DNA of 64,000 nucleotides from the NCBI GenBank assembly GCA_963775085.1, contig CAVZHO010000005.1:186001-250000 (forward strand), written 5' to 3'. Every line of letters begins with the position of its first letter. The first letter of the stretch is position 1. Of this stretch, positions 8,584 to 17,158 are shown piece by piece. Below the pieces are notes generated by a model, which was not told the origin of the DNA, did not search any database, and saw only the letters and a program-made list of their open reading frames with translations. This stretch comes from JAAFIP01 sp963775085. Lineage in GTDB: Bacteria; Pseudomonadota; Gammaproteobacteria; Burkholderiales; Burkholderiaceae_C. The position numbers were made by a program, and so were the translations under genes.

Positions 8584-9381
8584 TTACTTGGCCGTCTCGG
8601 CCGCCACGGGCTTGACGGCCCGCGTCAACACCAGCGCGGCAATATCCTGGCACAGCCGATGCGATGGAATTTCGGTGGCGGCGATAAGCTGCTCGAAGGT
8701 CAGGTTTTCTTTCAGCAGATGGCGCAGCACGGTGGTGTGGCGTGGCTCCAGCAGCTCGGGCGTCACGGACGGCAGACGCCGCAATTGCAAAGGACGATAC
8801 GCCACCTCGCTGGGCAACTCGCTCAACGCCTGCGGGTCGTGCAGGCCATACTGCCAGATCACGTCCCACAAAAACGTCTCTACAAAGCCTGCAGGCGTCG
8901 CACCGGCAGACTCGGGCATGGCCTGGGTGCTCAGGTTGTCCAGCTCCTCCTCACTGGCATCGGTACGCACAGAGACCTTTTGGCTGCGGGTATCGAGCAC
9001 CGCCACCAGTTTGCCTGCGCAGGCCACATGCAGGGTTTTGCCACGCGGCATGCCGCGTGCCGCCCACAACTGCGCACCCACCCGCGTGGCCGTCAGCACG
9101 TTATGCTCCAGCGCGCCCAACAGGTGCGTTGCCTTGTTGTAGCGCTCTTGCATTGCGCTTAGCCATACTTTGGGAGCCAACGACTGCGGGCCATGGGCAG
9201 AGTCCTGTAGAGACAACAACGATGCCGCCCAGGCATCCGAGGAATTGGCCACCTCAAAACTCAAGGACTGTTCGCTCCCGTCTGCTGGCCTGCGGACCGT
9301 AGACTCGGGCAGAGCGTCAATCTGCCGCAGATTACCTGCACGTACTGCCCGCCAGGTAAATAGATTGCGCAGCAGCTTCAT
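8584..9381 (-). CDS. Unknown protein coupled to the BLUF photoreceptor gene
   Basis: A 265-residue protein that I do not recognise. It has no signal peptide or membrane segment. The middle (RVGAQLWAARGMPRGKTLHV) could be part of a roadblock-like or sensor fold. The C-terminal 55 residues (TTVLRHLLKENLTFEQLI, then IPSHRLCQDIAALVLTRAVK) look like a small winged-helix module as found at the end of some bacterial response and gliding regulators. Its start codon overlaps the stop of the BLUF gene (ATGA), so the two proteins are probably made together and may interact: light sensor and output partner. That functional pairing is inference from gene structure only. Confidence 0.6.
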   Translation of the reverse strand: MKLLRNLFTWRAVRAGNLRQIDALPESTVRRPADGSEQSLSFEVANSSDAWAASLLSLQDSAHGPQSLAPKVWLSAMQERYNKATHLLGALEHNVLTATRVGAQLWAARGMPRGKTLHVACAGKLVAVLDTRSQKVSVRTDASEEELDNLSTQAMPESAGATPAGFVETFLWDVIWQYGLHDPQALSELPSEVAYRPLQLRRLPSVTPELLEPRHTTVLRHLLKENLTFEQLIAATEIPSHRLCQDIAALVLTRAVKPVAAETAK

Positions 9382-9845
9382 GTCCGGCCAATCTTTTCCG
9401 TGTTCTTGGTAGGTGCATCCGTCGGCGCCGGCATCCCTTCATCTGACCACATGCTTTTGAGCACCTGGGCGCTGCGCGTCCAGTGCGCTGTAGGCTCGGT
9501 GTCAAGTTTTTGCATGGCACTGCTCACCATGCTGTCCAGCTCCAGTGCCGATACCGGCAGGTAGCCCAAGCTCCAGCTGGGATACCAGCGCTCTTGGGCC
9601 TGATCGCTGCGCATCAGTTCCACCACGCAGCGGTGCCGTGGGTCAGCCTCAATACGCTTGCACAAAGCGCGCACTTCGGTGCGCGGCCCTTCCAGGATCT
9701 GCATAAACCGCTGTCCGTCGGTCAGCAGCATGCCGGTGATGTCATGTCGCCGGTTGGTAAAACGCGATGCCATGAGTATTGCGTGCACCACCTTGAGTGT
9801 TGCGGGTTGCTGCGAAATACTACAGTAAGACATACGGTACAACAT
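9378..9845 (-). CDS. BLUF domain blue-light sensor
   Basis: A 155-residue single-domain flavin photoreceptor. Residues expected in BLUF domains are present: Tyr7 in SYCS, Asn31 in TNRRHDITGMLL, Gln49 in RFMQILEG and Trp91 in WSLG. This hydrogen-bond network rearranges when FAD absorbs blue light. There is no attached output domain, so the signal must pass to another protein; the gene downstream overlaps by four bases and is the obvious candidate. The start ATG at 9845 is used; a TTG two codons upstream is possible. By family knowledge short BLUF proteins control motility, biofilm or gene expression through a partner. Confidence 0.88.
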   Translation of the reverse strand: MLYRMSYCSISQQPATLKVVHAILMASRFTNRRHDITGMLLTDGQRFMQILEGPRTEVRALCKRIEADPRHRCVVELMRSDQAQERWYPSWSLGYLPVSALELDSMVSSAMQKLDTEPTAHWTRSAQVLKSMWSDEGMPAPTDAPTKNTEKIGRT

Positions 9846-10090
9846 CGACAATAAAGCTAAAGCTCACCCATGAGAAACACACCGCAGGAGCTTAGCGTGA
9901 TTGAAGTGTATTAATATTCTGTAATGATTATGAAGTTTACAAAGTGCGCATTTTCGCACAGTTACAAAACTTTACTGTGTTGTTTTGACACCATGGAAGT
10001 TTCATTGAAGAGACCATGACGGGCCAGGCGCAGGGTAGCGCCATCGTAGCAATCCAGAGCGCTTGTATCGCCCGTAGCCCCAGAGGGCAG

Positions 10091-11431
10091 CTAGGCGTGC
10101 TTTTTGATGCTGATCGCCAACGTGCCCACCATCTGCTCGATCTGCGCCTTGTCCACGATGTAGGGCGGGCACAGCACGATGTTCTCTGCTGCCGGGCGCA
10201 CCAGCACGCCTTGGTGATAGCAGTCCAGAAAGATGTCGTACACCCGCTTGCCGGGCGCACCCGCAATGCCGGTCAGCTCGACGGCACCAGCCAAGCCTAG
10301 CGTGCGGATACCGATCACATTGGGCAGGCCTTTGAGGGCGCTGTGCATCGCGTCGCCCAGCACCCGGCCCATCTCGCCCGCGCGCTCGAACAGCTTTTCT
10401 TCTTTCAACAGCTTGAGCGTAGCGATCGCCGCCGCGCAGGCCACCGGGTGACCGCTGTAGGTGTAGCCATGCATGAATTCGATGGCGTGGTCGGGCGACT
10501 GGGCGTTGGCCTCCTGGAAGGCCTGGTAAACATGCTCGCGGCAAATCACCCCGCCCAGTGGAATCACGCCATTGGTCACGCACTTGGCAAAATTGAGCAT
10601 GTCGGGCACCACGCCGTAGAAGTCAGCGCCAAAGTTCACGCCCAGGCGGCCAAAGCCGGTAATCACCTCGTCAAATATCAGCAAGATGCCGTGCTTGTCG
10701 CAAATCTCCCTGAGCCTTTTCAGGTAACCCTGGGGCGGCAGGTACCAGCCCGCACTGCCGGCGATGGGTTCGACCATCACCGCGGCAATATTGCTGGCGT
10801 CGTGCAGCGGAATGATGCGGTTTTCCAGCTCGCTCAAAATGTCCTCCTGCCAGACCGGCTCCTGGTGGTGGATGTAGGCATGGTAGATGGGGTCGTGGAT
10901 AAAGCGCAGATGGTCTACCCGTGGCAGCAGGGCGGTGCCAAACATCTTGCGGTTGCCGGGAATGCCGCCTACGCTCATGCCGCCAAAGCCCACGCCGTGG
11001 TAGGCCCGCTCGCGGCCAATGAACATGGTGCGGTGCCCTTCGCCGCGTGCGCGGTGGTAGGCCAGCGCGACTTTCATCGAGGTGTCGGCGGCTTCACTGC
11101 CCGAGTTGCAAAACAGCACCTTGTTCAGGTCGCCCGGTGCCATGCTGGCAATCATCTCGGCGGCCTGAAAGGCCTTGTCATTGCTGGCCTGGAAGGCGGT
11201 GGCGTAGTCCAGCGTATCCAGCTGCTTCTTGATCGCCTCGTTGATCGGCCGACGGTTGTGCCCCGCGCCCACGCACCACAGGCTGCTGATGCCGTCCAGC
11301 ACCCTTTTGCCGTCATGGGTGGTGAAGTGCATGCCCTCGGCGGCGACCAGCACGCGCGGGTCCTGGCGGAAGTGCCGGTTGGGGGTAAACGGCAACCACT
11401 GGTGGTCCATGCTGAAGTTGGCAAGTGCCAT
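10091..11431 (-). CDS. Beta-alanine:pyruvate (omega-amino acid) aminotransferase
   Basis: A 446-residue class III pyridoxal-phosphate aminotransferase. Landmarks: ISSLWCVGAGHNRRPI near the N-terminus, the phosphate-binding NSGSEAADTSMKVALAYHR, Asp in LLIFDEVITGFGR and the Schiff-base lysine in FAKCVTNGVIPLGGV. The family moves the amino group of beta-alanine or other omega-amines to pyruvate, giving malonate semialdehyde and alanine. The sequence is close to the Pseudomonas and Achromobacter omega-transaminases. It is divergent from purU with a repeat A copy between the two. The malonate-semialdehyde dehydrogenase mmsA elsewhere in the window (57336) could act on its product, but the two are not in one operon. 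Confidence 0.88.
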   Translation of the reverse strand: MALANFSMDHQWLPFTPNRHFRQDPRVLVAAEGMHFTTHDGKRVLDGISSLWCVGAGHNRRPINEAIKKQLDTLDYATAFQASNDKAFQAAEMIASMAPGDLNKVLFCNSGSEAADTSMKVALAYHRARGEGHRTMFIGRERAYHGVGFGGMSVGGIPGNRKMFGTALLPRVDHLRFIHDPIYHAYIHHQEPVWQEDILSELENRIIPLHDASNIAAVMVEPIAGSAGWYLPPQGYLKRLREICDKHGILLIFDEVITGFGRLGVNFGADFYGVVPDMLNFAKCVTNGVIPLGGVICREHVYQAFQEANAQSPDHAIEFMHGYTYSGHPVACAAAIATLKLLKEEKLFERAGEMGRVLGDAMHSALKGLPNVIGIRTLGLAGAVELTGIAGAPGKRVYDIFLDCYHQGVLVRPAAENIVLCPPYIVDKAQIEQMVGTLAISIKKHA

Positions 11432-11446
11432 GGTGAACTCCTGGTT

Positions 11447-11515
11447 TAAATAGCATTGCTATTAAAAATATAGCTGTTTACGTCCAGCAACTGTGGACTA
11501 CGGCTATAAAACATA
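11447..11515 (+). repeat. Repeat A copy between aminotransferase and purU
   Basis: Forward copy: GCTATTAAAAATATAGCTG, TTTACGTCC, then GGACTACGGC. It occupies most of the divergent promoter region, so it may affect expression of either gene. Confidence 0.8.
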
Positions 11516-11559
11516 CTCAAAATGGATCAGGGTGAATTGAAATCTGCGAAAATAGGCAC

Positions 11560-12408
11560 ATGCAAGCAACCTACATCCTAACGCTAATCTGCCCTGATCG
11601 CACGGGCATTGTCCACGCCGTATCGGGCTTTCTGCTGGAGCGCGGCGGCAATATCGAAGAAGCTGCGCAGTACAACGACCACGACACCGGCCTGTTCTTC
11701 ATGCGCGTGCGTTTTGCCTGCGACAAGGTGAGCGAGGCCGACCTGCGCAGCCAGCTCGCTCCTTTTGCCGACCAGTTTGCCATGCAGCTCAAGCTGCACG
11801 CAGCCGCCGCGCCCATGCGCACCGTGCTGATGGTCAGCAAGGAGGGCCATTGCCTGAACGACCTGCTGTTCCGCTGGAAGAGCGGCCTGCTGCCCCTGGA
11901 CATCCGCGCCATCATCAGCAACCACCGCGAGTTTTACCAGCTGGCCGCCAGCTACAACGTGCCCTTTCACCATATCCCCGTCACCGCCGCCACCAAGGTG
12001 CAGGGCGAGGCCAGGCAGCTGGAGATCATCGAGGCCGAGGGTGCCGAGCTGGTGGTGCTGGCGCGTTACATGCAAATCCTCAGCAACGACCTGTGCCGCG
12101 CCCTGCAAGGCCGGGCCATCAATATCCACCACAGCTTTCTGCCCAGCTTCAAAGGGGCCAAGCCCTACTACCAGGCGCATGACCGGGGTGTCAAACTCAT
12201 CGGTGCCACGGCGCACTACGTGACGGCTGACCTGGACGAAGGCCCCATCATCGAGCAGGATGTCGCCCGCTGCGACCACTACGACACGGTAGAAGACCTG
12301 ACCGCGCGCGGCAAGGACACCGAAAGCCAGGTACTCGCCCGCGCCGTGAAGTGGCATAGCGAGCACCGGGTGCTGCTTAACGGGCATAAGACGGTGGTGT
12401 TTAAGTGA
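11560..12408 (+). CDS. purU: Formyltetrahydrofolate deformylase PurU
   Basis: A 282-residue enzyme that hydrolyses 10-formyltetrahydrofolate to formate and tetrahydrofolate. It has an N-terminal ACT domain (residues 1-80, ILTLICPDRTGIVHAVSGFL) and a C-terminal formyl-transferase domain with INIHHSFLPSFKGAKPY and the catalytic Asp region TADLDEGPIIEQDV. The motif residues Asn, His and Asp of the formyltransferase family are all present and the length is normal. It stands alone on the plus strand. Regulation is not visible beyond the repeat-containing upstream region. Confidence 0.95.
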   Translation: MQATYILTLICPDRTGIVHAVSGFLLERGGNIEEAAQYNDHDTGLFFMRVRFACDKVSEADLRSQLAPFADQFAMQLKLHAAAAPMRTVLMVSKEGHCLNDLLFRWKSGLLPLDIRAIISNHREFYQLAASYNVPFHHIPVTAATKVQGEARQLEIIEAEGAELVVLARYMQILSNDLCRALQGRAINIHHSFLPSFKGAKPYYQAHDRGVKLIGATAHYVTADLDEGPIIEQDVARCDHYDTVEDLTARGKDTESQVLARAVKWHSEHRVLLNGHKTVVFK

Positions 12409-12494
12409 GTCCACAGATGCGGCCCACTGCATTGCCCGACTGACATTTTGCCCTCTGCCTAACGAACAGCGCGCCGTCCCCGGGCTGTGGACGC

Positions 12495-13007
12495 TCAGGG
12501 CTTATCCGCAGCTGGCTTGGCCATCGCACTCGACGCGGGCTTGGCCGGTGTAGATGCCCGCGCCAGCACCGGCTTGTCGGTCGCTTTGGCCACGGGAGCA
12601 GACGGCGATGGGGCAGAAGATGCGGTACTGGGCTTGCGCGCAGGCAGCTTGTCATGCCCGGCTTTCAGGCTGGTTGCCACGCACTGCTTCATGAAAGCGG
12701 CTTTGTCTACCTTGGTGTTGCTGGGGGGCATGTCGCGGAACTGACGGGTGCAATTGCGCGAGACGATGCGCTCGCCTTCATTGCGATTGACCAGGCATTC
12801 GCGCAGCACGCGTTTGCGCTCGGCGCCGCTAAGACTGGCCACTTCGGATTCACAGCGCTGCATACGCGTTGGGGTGTGGTTACCGGGCTTGATGCCACTG
12901 CGCGGTGTGGCCACGGTTTGCGCTGTGGCAGACATCCACACCATTGCGGCACAAAACACCACGCACCATCGACCTGCAAAAAACTCCACACGCACAGCAC
13001 ACTCCAA
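12495..13007 (-). CDS. PsiF repeat-like secreted protein
   Basis: A 170-residue exported protein. A hydrophobic N-terminal stretch ends in AMVWMSATAQT, a typical signal peptidase I site. The mature part has two Cys-containing units (RMQRCESEVASLSGAERKRV and MKQCVATSLKAGHDKL) resembling PsiF repeats of phosphate-starvation proteins, then a tail rich in Ala, Pro, Ser and Lys. Function unknown. The likeness to PsiF is moderate. It faces glcD across a short spacer with a hairpin, and is convergent with purU. Confidence 0.55.
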   Translation of the reverse strand: MECAVRVEFFAGRWCVVFCAAMVWMSATAQTVATPRSGIKPGNHTPTRMQRCESEVASLSGAERKRVLRECLVNRNEGERIVSRNCTRQFRDMPPSNTKVDKAAFMKQCVATSLKAGHDKLPARKPSTASSAPSPSAPVAKATDKPVLARASTPAKPASSAMAKPAADKP

Positions 13008-13046
13008 AACGTAACTATTCTCTACCTGGTGCGTAACATACCATCT

Positions 13047-13066
13047 TTTTCACGGTTTTGTGAAAA
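13047..13066. other. AT-rich hairpin between the PsiF-like gene and glcD
   Basis: TTTTCAC and GTGAAAA form a seven-base stem around a six-base loop in the divergent promoter region of the PsiF-like gene and glcD. It may be a regulator site; nothing shows which protein would bind. Confidence 0.3.
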
Positions 13067-13132
13067 TACATCCCCCCTGGCAACGAGCTATGCTCTACAG
13101 TTGCAACTATTCCTCGATCAAATGCACCGTCT

Positions 13133-14656
13133 ATGAACGCCGCCCTGAACCCCCAGATCCTGCAAACTGCCCTACGCGCTGAGCACCATGCGCAATTGGG
13201 GCGCATTCTGCCCGCCCTGCAAGCTGCGCTGCCCCAGCACGCCATTCTCTGGCATGGTGAGGACACCGTCCCCTACGAGTGCGACGGCCTCACCGCCTAC
13301 CGCCAGCGCCCGCTGTGCGTGGTGCTGCCCGAGACGACAGAGCAGGTGGCTGCCGTGCTGAAAGCCTGCCATACGCTGGGCGTACCCGTGGTGGCGCGCG
13401 GCGCAGGCACGGGCCTCTCTGGCGGGGCCATGCCGCACCGCCTGGGCGTGACTTTGTCGCTGGCCAAGTTCAACAAGATTCTCAAGATCGACAAATACAG
13501 CCGCACCGCCCTGGTGCAGTGCGGCGTGCGCAACCTGGCGATCAGCGAGGCCGCAGCACCGCAGGGCCTGTACTACGCTCCCGACCCCAGCAGCCAGATC
13601 GCCTGCACCATCGGCGGCAACGTGGCCGAAAACTCGGGTGGCGTGCATTGCCTGAAATACGGTTTGACCCTGCACAACGTGCTCAAGGTCAAGGGCTTCA
13701 CCATCGAAGGTGAGGAAGTGGAGTTTGGTGGCGACGCGCTGGACGCGCCGGGGCTGGACCTGCTCAGCATCATCATCGGCAGCGAAGGCATGCTGGCTGT
13801 GACCACCGAGGTCACCGTCAAGCTGGTGCCCAAGCCCCTGCTGGCGCGCTGCATCATGGCCAGCTTTGACGACATCCGCAAGGCCGGTGACGCAGTGGCC
13901 GCCGTGATAGCCGCAGGCATCATCCCGGCGGGGCTGGAGATGATGGACAAGCCCATGACAGCCGCCGTAGAAGACTTTGTGCACGCGGGCTACGACCTGA
14001 CGGCCGAGGCCATTTTGCTGTGCGAGAGCGACGGTACGCCCGAAGAAGTGCAAGAAGAAATTGGCCGCATGACGGCCGTGCTGGAGCGCTGCGGTGCCAC
14101 CGCTATTGCCGTGAGCAACAGCGAGGCCGAGCGACTGAAGTTCTGGAGTGGCCGCAAAAACGCCTTCCCCGCCAGCGGACGCATCAGCCCCGACTACATG
14201 TGCATGGACAGCACCATCCCGCGCAAACGCCTGGCCGACATCTTGCTGGCCATTCAGGAGATGGAGAAAAAGTACAACCTGAAATGCGCCAACGTGTTCC
14301 ACGCCGGCGACGGCAATTTGCACCCGCTGATTTTGTTTGATGCGAATGATGCCGACCAACTGCACCGCTGCGAGCTGTTTGGTGCCGACATTCTGGAGAC
14401 CAGCGTGGCCATGGGCGGCACCGTCACCGGCGAGCACGGCGTGGGCGTGGAAAAACTCAGCAGCATGTGCGTGCAGTTCTCCGCCGCCGAGAACGAGCAG
14501 ATGTTTGGCGTAAAGCGCGCGTTTGACAGCCAGGGCTTGCTCAACCCCGGCAAGGTCATCCCCACGCTGCAGCGCTGCGCCGAGTATGGCAAAGAGCTGG
14601 TGCGCGGCGGACAGTCCCGTGCAGCGGCAGCCTTCCCCGGTCTACCTCGGTTCTGA
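13133..14656 (+). CDS. glcD: FAD-linked 2-hydroxyacid dehydrogenase, GlcD family
   Basis: A 507-residue flavoprotein oxidising glycolate or D-lactate-type hydroxyacids. It has a PCMH-type FAD domain (about 50-230; PVVARGAGTGLSGGAMPH and GGNVAENSGGVHCLKYG) and an FAD-oxidase C-terminal domain (about 235-480; VFHAGDGNLHPLILFD, TGEHGVGVEK). GlcD works with GlcE and GlcF in glycolate oxidase; neither follows here. Instead the next two genes encode an LrgA/LrgB pair, now known in several organisms as a glycolate, glycerate or pyruvate transporter. Gene order therefore suggests uptake plus oxidation of a small hydroxyacid. The substrate is not decided by sequence alone. Confidence 0.88.
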   Translation: MNAALNPQILQTALRAEHHAQLGRILPALQAALPQHAILWHGEDTVPYECDGLTAYRQRPLCVVLPETTEQVAAVLKACHTLGVPVVARGAGTGLSGGAMPHRLGVTLSLAKFNKILKIDKYSRTALVQCGVRNLAISEAAAPQGLYYAPDPSSQIACTIGGNVAENSGGVHCLKYGLTLHNVLKVKGFTIEGEEVEFGGDALDAPGLDLLSIIIGSEGMLAVTTEVTVKLVPKPLLARCIMASFDDIRKAGDAVAAVIAAGIIPAGLEMMDKPMTAAVEDFVHAGYDLTAEAILLCESDGTPEEVQEEIGRMTAVLERCGATAIAVSNSEAERLKFWSGRKNAFPASGRISPDYMCMDSTIPRKRLADILLAIQEMEKKYNLKCANVFHAGDGNLHPLILFDANDADQLHRCELFGADILETSVAMGGTVTGEHGVGVEKLSSMCVQFSAAENEQMFGVKRAFDSQGLLNPGKVIPTLQRCAEYGKELVRGGQSRAAAAFPGLPRF

Positions 14657-14665
14657 CACTGCGCT

Positions 14666-15112
14666 TTGACTCCCGCATCGTCCAACCCACCCGAGCCGCC
14701 GGAGTCATGCGCCAAGGCTGTGCCCAGCTCGGCCACCGATGTGGCACCCGCGCCTGCCAGCACGCTGGGCCTGCAGGGTCTGGCGTGGTTGCTGGCGGCC
14801 CAAGCGGCGGGGGAGCTGGCTACCCGCGCATTGTCCCTGCCCCTGCCGGGCCCCGTGCTGGGCATGGTCGTGCTGCTGGTCGCGCTGCGCTGGCCCAGCG
14901 TGCGCGCGAGCGTGGGGGTATGCGCCAACTTTTTATTGGCGCACCTGTCGCTGCTGTTTGTTCCTGTGGGTGTGGGGGTGATGACGCATTTGGGGCTGGT
15001 AAGCCAGTACGGCGGGCGCATGCTGGCCGTGCTGGTGCTGTCCACCGCTGTGGGCTTGGTGGTGAGCGCGCTGGCCCTGCACTGGATGCAGGACAAAAAA
15101 GAGCATGCCTAA
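14666..15112 (+). CDS. lrgA: LrgA/CidA family membrane protein
   Basis: A 148-residue membrane protein with four hydrophobic segments; the family signature LPLPGPVLGMVVLLVALRW is clear, followed by LSLLFVPVGVGVMTHL. There is no ATG that fits, so the start is a TTG at 14666 or a GTG near 14718. It follows glcD by ten bases and its stop overlaps the start of lrgB by eight bases. LrgA and LrgB form one transporter; plant PLGG1, a glycolate/glycerate carrier, is a fusion of the two. Role in hydroxyacid uptake is inferred from the glcD context; older annotation as a holin-like protein is less fitting here. Confidence 0.85.
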   Translation: MTPASSNPPEPPESCAKAVPSSATDVAPAPASTLGLQGLAWLLAAQAAGELATRALSLPLPGPVLGMVVLLVALRWPSVRASVGVCANFLLAHLSLLFVPVGVGVMTHLGLVSQYGGRMLAVLVLSTAVGLVVSALALHWMQDKKEHA

Positions 15113-15842
15113 GTTTGTCGAGCTGTGGGTCTACCTGTCGGCCTCGCCGCTGTTTGGCCTGACTGCGACCCTGGTGGTGTATGTGCTGGCCTACAGCCTC
15201 TACCAGCGCCTGCACCAGGCTGCGTGGGCCAACCCGGTGCTGTGGAGCGTGCTGGTGATTGCCAGCGGGTTGCTGGCCACCGAGGTGGGCTACCCGACCT
15301 ATTTTGCCGGAGCGCAGTTCATCCACTTTCTGCTCGGCCCCGCCGTGGTGGCACTGGCCTGGCCGCTGTGGTTGCGCCGCTCCGAGCTGCAAAAGCGCTG
15401 GGGGCGGCTGCTGCTGGCGGCGTTGGCGGGTGGCGTAGCATCGGCCGGGTCAGCGCTGCTCTTGGGCTGGGCCTGGGGTTTGCCACAGGACGTGTTGCTG
15501 TCGCTGGTGCCCAAGTCGGTTACTGCGCCGGTGGCCATGGGCATTGCCGACAAGATTGGCGGCATCGCTGCGCTGGCCGCTGTGTTTGCGGTGCTGACCG
15601 GCATTGTGGGCGCGCTGCTGGGCAAGTACCTGTTTGATGCGCTGCGCATTCCAACCGACGCAGCGGGCTGGGCGGCGCGCGGCTTTGCGCTGGGCACCGT
15701 CTCGCACGGCATCGGCGCTGCGCGGGCCATTGCGGTCAATGCCGATGCCGGGGCCTACGCGGGCCTGGCACTGGCCCTGCAGGTGCTGCTGGCCTCGCTG
15801 CTGATTCCCCTGGCCGTCAAGCTGCTGGTGCTGATGGGCTAG
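15105..15842 (+). CDS. lrgB: LrgB family membrane protein
   Basis: A 245-residue membrane protein with about seven hydrophobic segments. Family signatures: FLLGPAVVALAWPLW, SLVPKSVTAPVAMGIADKIG and ARGFALGTVSHGIGAARAI. It is translationally coupled to lrgA by overlap (ATGCCTAA) and is the last gene of the glcD-lrgA-lrgB operon. It would be the main transport subunit in the inner membrane. The gene after it is on the opposite strand only a few bases away. Confidence 0.9.
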   Translation: MPKFVELWVYLSASPLFGLTATLVVYVLAYSLYQRLHQAAWANPVLWSVLVIASGLLATEVGYPTYFAGAQFIHFLLGPAVVALAWPLWLRRSELQKRWGRLLLAALAGGVASAGSALLLGWAWGLPQDVLLSLVPKSVTAPVAMGIADKIGGIAALAAVFAVLTGIVGALLGKYLFDALRIPTDAAGWAARGFALGTVSHGIGAARAIAVNADAGAYAGLALALQVLLASLLIPLAVKLLVLMG

Positions 15843-15845
15843 TAT

Positions 15846-16352
15846 TTACCGGCTCGCACGCAGCTTGGTTCGGGCAGCCAGCAGCCGGGCATCCAGCAAC
15901 CCACCCACCATCTCTACCGAGGCCACGCCCTCGATGCGCGGTGCCAGCTCGGCACCGTCTGCGCCCAAAAACAACACGCTGGGGGTAAGCTTGACTTGGT
16001 AGGCCTTTGCCATGTCAGCGCCCGAGCTGCGTTGGCTTTTAAAATCTTCCACCACCTGCTTGCGGTCGTTCACGGTGATCTGGTACGCCGGCACACCCTC
16101 GTTGCGCATCGGTGCCAGGTAGTTGCGGCGCAGCAGCTCGCACCATGGGCAGCCGGGCAGACTGACCAGCAGCACCAGCGGCTCGCCTTTGCTCTGGGCT
16201 GCCGACGCGGCCTCACGCAGGGAGGCGGGTGTGGGCAAAAAGGTCTCTATGCCCTGTGCATGCACTGGCCGCAAGCCCAGACTCCCTGTCAGGCCAACGG
16301 CCGCCAGGCACACCACTGCCCTGCGGCGATGGGGACTGGCTGGCAGAGTCAT
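15846..16352 (-). CDS. Exported thioredoxin-like protein
   Basis: A 168-residue protein with a signal peptide (AAVGLTGSLGLRPVHAQG), then a thioredoxin fold with the redox motif CPWC in SLPGCPWCELLRRNYL and the cis-proline loop KLTPSVLFLGADG. Likely a periplasmic disulfide reductase or isomerase. The start MTLPASPHRR at 16352 is used because its ATG overlaps the stop of the upstream hydrolase gene (ATGA), and it puts the signal peptide at the N-terminus. A longer frame to 16466 runs into the hydrolase gene and is not needed. Confidence 0.8.
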   Translation of the reverse strand: MTLPASPHRRRAVVCLAAVGLTGSLGLRPVHAQGIETFLPTPASLREAASAAQSKGEPLVLLVSLPGCPWCELLRRNYLAPMRNEGVPAYQITVNDRKQVVEDFKSQRSSGADMAKAYQVKLTPSVLFLGADGAELAPRIEGVASVEMVGGLLDARLLAARTKLRASR

Positions 16353-17080
16353 GCAGCACACTCCAGCAAAATACGCAGCAACGCTTCGGGCGCGCTGACC
16401 ATCGGGTCGTGCCCGGCATCCATCACCACCACGCGACCACCACGTTGCCATGCGCCGCCCCAACACTGCGGGTCGCGCACGCGCTGGCGGATGCTGTCGA
16501 TGGTGGCCAGCGGCGGGTTCATGCAGTCGATAAACGTGCGCGGCACACTGGCGACGCGCTGGGCATCAAAATTTAAAACATGGGTATAGGGCTCGGCCGG
16601 GTGCGGGGTTTGGCGGCGCTGCACCCAGGCATGGTCGGCGCCGCTCAGGCCAAAGATGGCGGGGTCGGGCGGCGGCAGGGTGTAGTGCTCGGAGGCCTTG
16701 GCCGCGTTGATGCGGCCATCGCGCGTGGCCGGGCTGTGGCGCGCGCTCCAGCTCTCGCCCGGCTCGGGAATGGCGGCGTCCAGGTAGGCCAGGTGTTTGA
16801 GGCGCTGGGGCATCCGGTCGGCCACGGCCGTGCCCAGCATGCCCGCGTAGCTGTGCACGACCAGGACCACGTCGCTCAGCTCTTCGGCTTCGATCAGGCC
16901 GATCACATCGGCGATGTGGGTTTCCAGTGTGATGGTTTTGCTGAGCAAGTGTGCGCGTTCGCCCACGCCCGTGAGTGTGACGGCATGCGCCACATGCCCC
17001 TGGCGCACCAGCTCGGGCTGCACCCGGCTCCAGCACCACGCGCCATGCCATGCACCATGCACTAAAACAAAATTCGCCAT
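16349..17080 (-). CDS. Alpha/beta hydrolase
   Basis: A 243-residue cytoplasmic esterase-type hydrolase. MANFVLVHGAWHGAWCW gives the oxyanion-hole HG motif; VVHSYAGM carries the nucleophile Ser in a G/V-x-S-x-G-like elbow; DAGHDPMVSAPE near the end supplies the catalytic His. It resembles plant methylsalicylate-esterase-like and EstC-type bacterial hydrolases. Substrate unknown. It is coupled to the thioredoxin gene downstream by a four-base overlap. A reverse repeat A copy separates it from the CoA-transferase gene. Confidence 0.85.
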   Translation of the reverse strand: MANFVLVHGAWHGAWCWSRVQPELVRQGHVAHAVTLTGVGERAHLLSKTITLETHIADVIGLIEAEELSDVVLVVHSYAGMLGTAVADRMPQRLKHLAYLDAAIPEPGESWSARHSPATRDGRINAAKASEHYTLPPPDPAIFGLSGADHAWVQRRQTPHPAEPYTHVLNFDAQRVASVPRTFIDCMNPPLATIDSIRQRVRDPQCWGGAWQRGGRVVVMDAGHDPMVSAPEALLRILLECAA

Positions 17081-17107
17081 GTCAACCCTCTGTTTATCTA
17101 TGATCTA

Positions 17108-17155
17108 AGCCAATAGTCCTTGTCGTATGGACATTTCTAGCTATTAAAATGTGAG
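17108..17155 (-). repeat. Repeat A copy between CoA-transferase and hydrolase genes
   Basis: Reverse, worn copy: AATAGTCCTTG, then TGGACATTTCTAGCTATT. It lies in the 80-base spacer between two minus-strand genes. Confidence 0.65.
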
Positions 17156-17158
17156 TCG

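Noticed and set aside
14666..15842. LrgA/LrgB as holin and antiholin-like lysis control
   Set aside because: This older label comes from Staphylococcus; the glcD operon context fits a small organic acid carrier better.
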